Origin: Cyanobium sp. NIES-981 | Lineage (GTDB): Bacteria; Cyanobacteriota; Cyanobacteriia; PCC-6307; Cyanobiaceae | Direction of reading: 5' to 3' | DNA length: 64,000 nt | Assembly: GCA_945877595.1 (NCBI GenBank) | Contig: CAMDVN010000002.1 | Location: forward strand, 35,130-99,129 | In this document: in pieces, positions 63,406-64,000 of the stretch | How positions within the stretch are numbered: the first letter of the stretch is position 1 | How the letters are laid out: every line of letters starts with the position of its first letter | Translations under genes and position numbers: made by a program | Notes under the pieces: generated by a model | Databases searched by the model: none | Seen by the model: the letters and a program-made list of their open reading frames with translations, nothing else | Told to the model about the DNA's origin: nothing

Positions 63406-64000
63406 CACAGGGAGATGCCTAGGGAGTGCAAAAGGCTATACAATTAATGGGGGTGCAGGAAGGATAGGGGCCAGACTTACTGTATCTGAAAAGTATTGGA
63501 TGATTGATGATTGCCCCAGCAAAAGCGTTTCATTGCATTTAAAAAACAGCAATAGCTTGGATGCGGGTTGGTTGGGTTAACGCATAGGAGCCCACCGGAT
63601 TCAGGGAGGTTGTCACCCCTTTCATCCATCCATCCGGGGACTTGAGTGCATGACCAATGCGGCGCTCCAGCGAGGCCGTCTAGCCGAAGGCTTCTGCGAA
63701 GCAGTGGGCTGATGTGAAGAGACAGATGCCCCCGTCACATCGGCCTATCGTGGCCCTGAGAGGTGTACCTACATGCCTACAGCGATGGCTGGGGCCAGAT
63801 CTGTCCAATACAAGGCACCCACCTCAGGTACAACGAGCTGACGCCCCAAACATGGATCAGCTTGGAAACGTGCAATCAAGCAAAGTGCCAGGGAATAGAG
63901 GTTACTAGCAGAACACACACGGGCTTGCTATCAATCGAGATCCCGCCAGGTTAATTGCAAGGGTTGCCGGACAGATAAAACGATATACCATTTTCAGCAT

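Overview
High-GC cyanobacterial chromosome segment. Gene content (chlL, por, psaM, psb27, aar/ado, CRR6, Tab2, Tic22, cyAbrB, HLIP-tailed ferrochelatase) points to the Synechococcus/Cyanobium picocyanobacterial group. About 0-61 kb is dense housekeeping and photosynthesis sequence. About 61-64 kb is a lower-GC, gene-poor island with a decayed RTX-type gene, a lipoprotein and a Nif11-type leader peptide that lacks a core. I recognised no tRNA, rRNA, CRISPR array or intact transposase. The strongest unexplained signal is a recurring pattern of short, slightly degenerate tandem duplications, mostly 9-17 bp. Inside genes the units are multiples of 3 (9, 12, 15, 27 bp); between genes they are 13, 14, 16 or 17 bp. 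The most striking case is a 14-bp array at 30040-30110. It forms a chain of four 5-codon mini-ORFs, each overlapping the next by NTGA, ending in the start codon of a methyltransferase gene. Also notable are a divergent GUN4-domain gene overlapping an RND efflux adaptor gene by 4 bp near chlL/por, an 11-C tract inside a DUF3153 gene, and a terminator-like palindrome that recurs at 6.4 and 61.5 kb. All family calls are from reading the translations; no searches were run.
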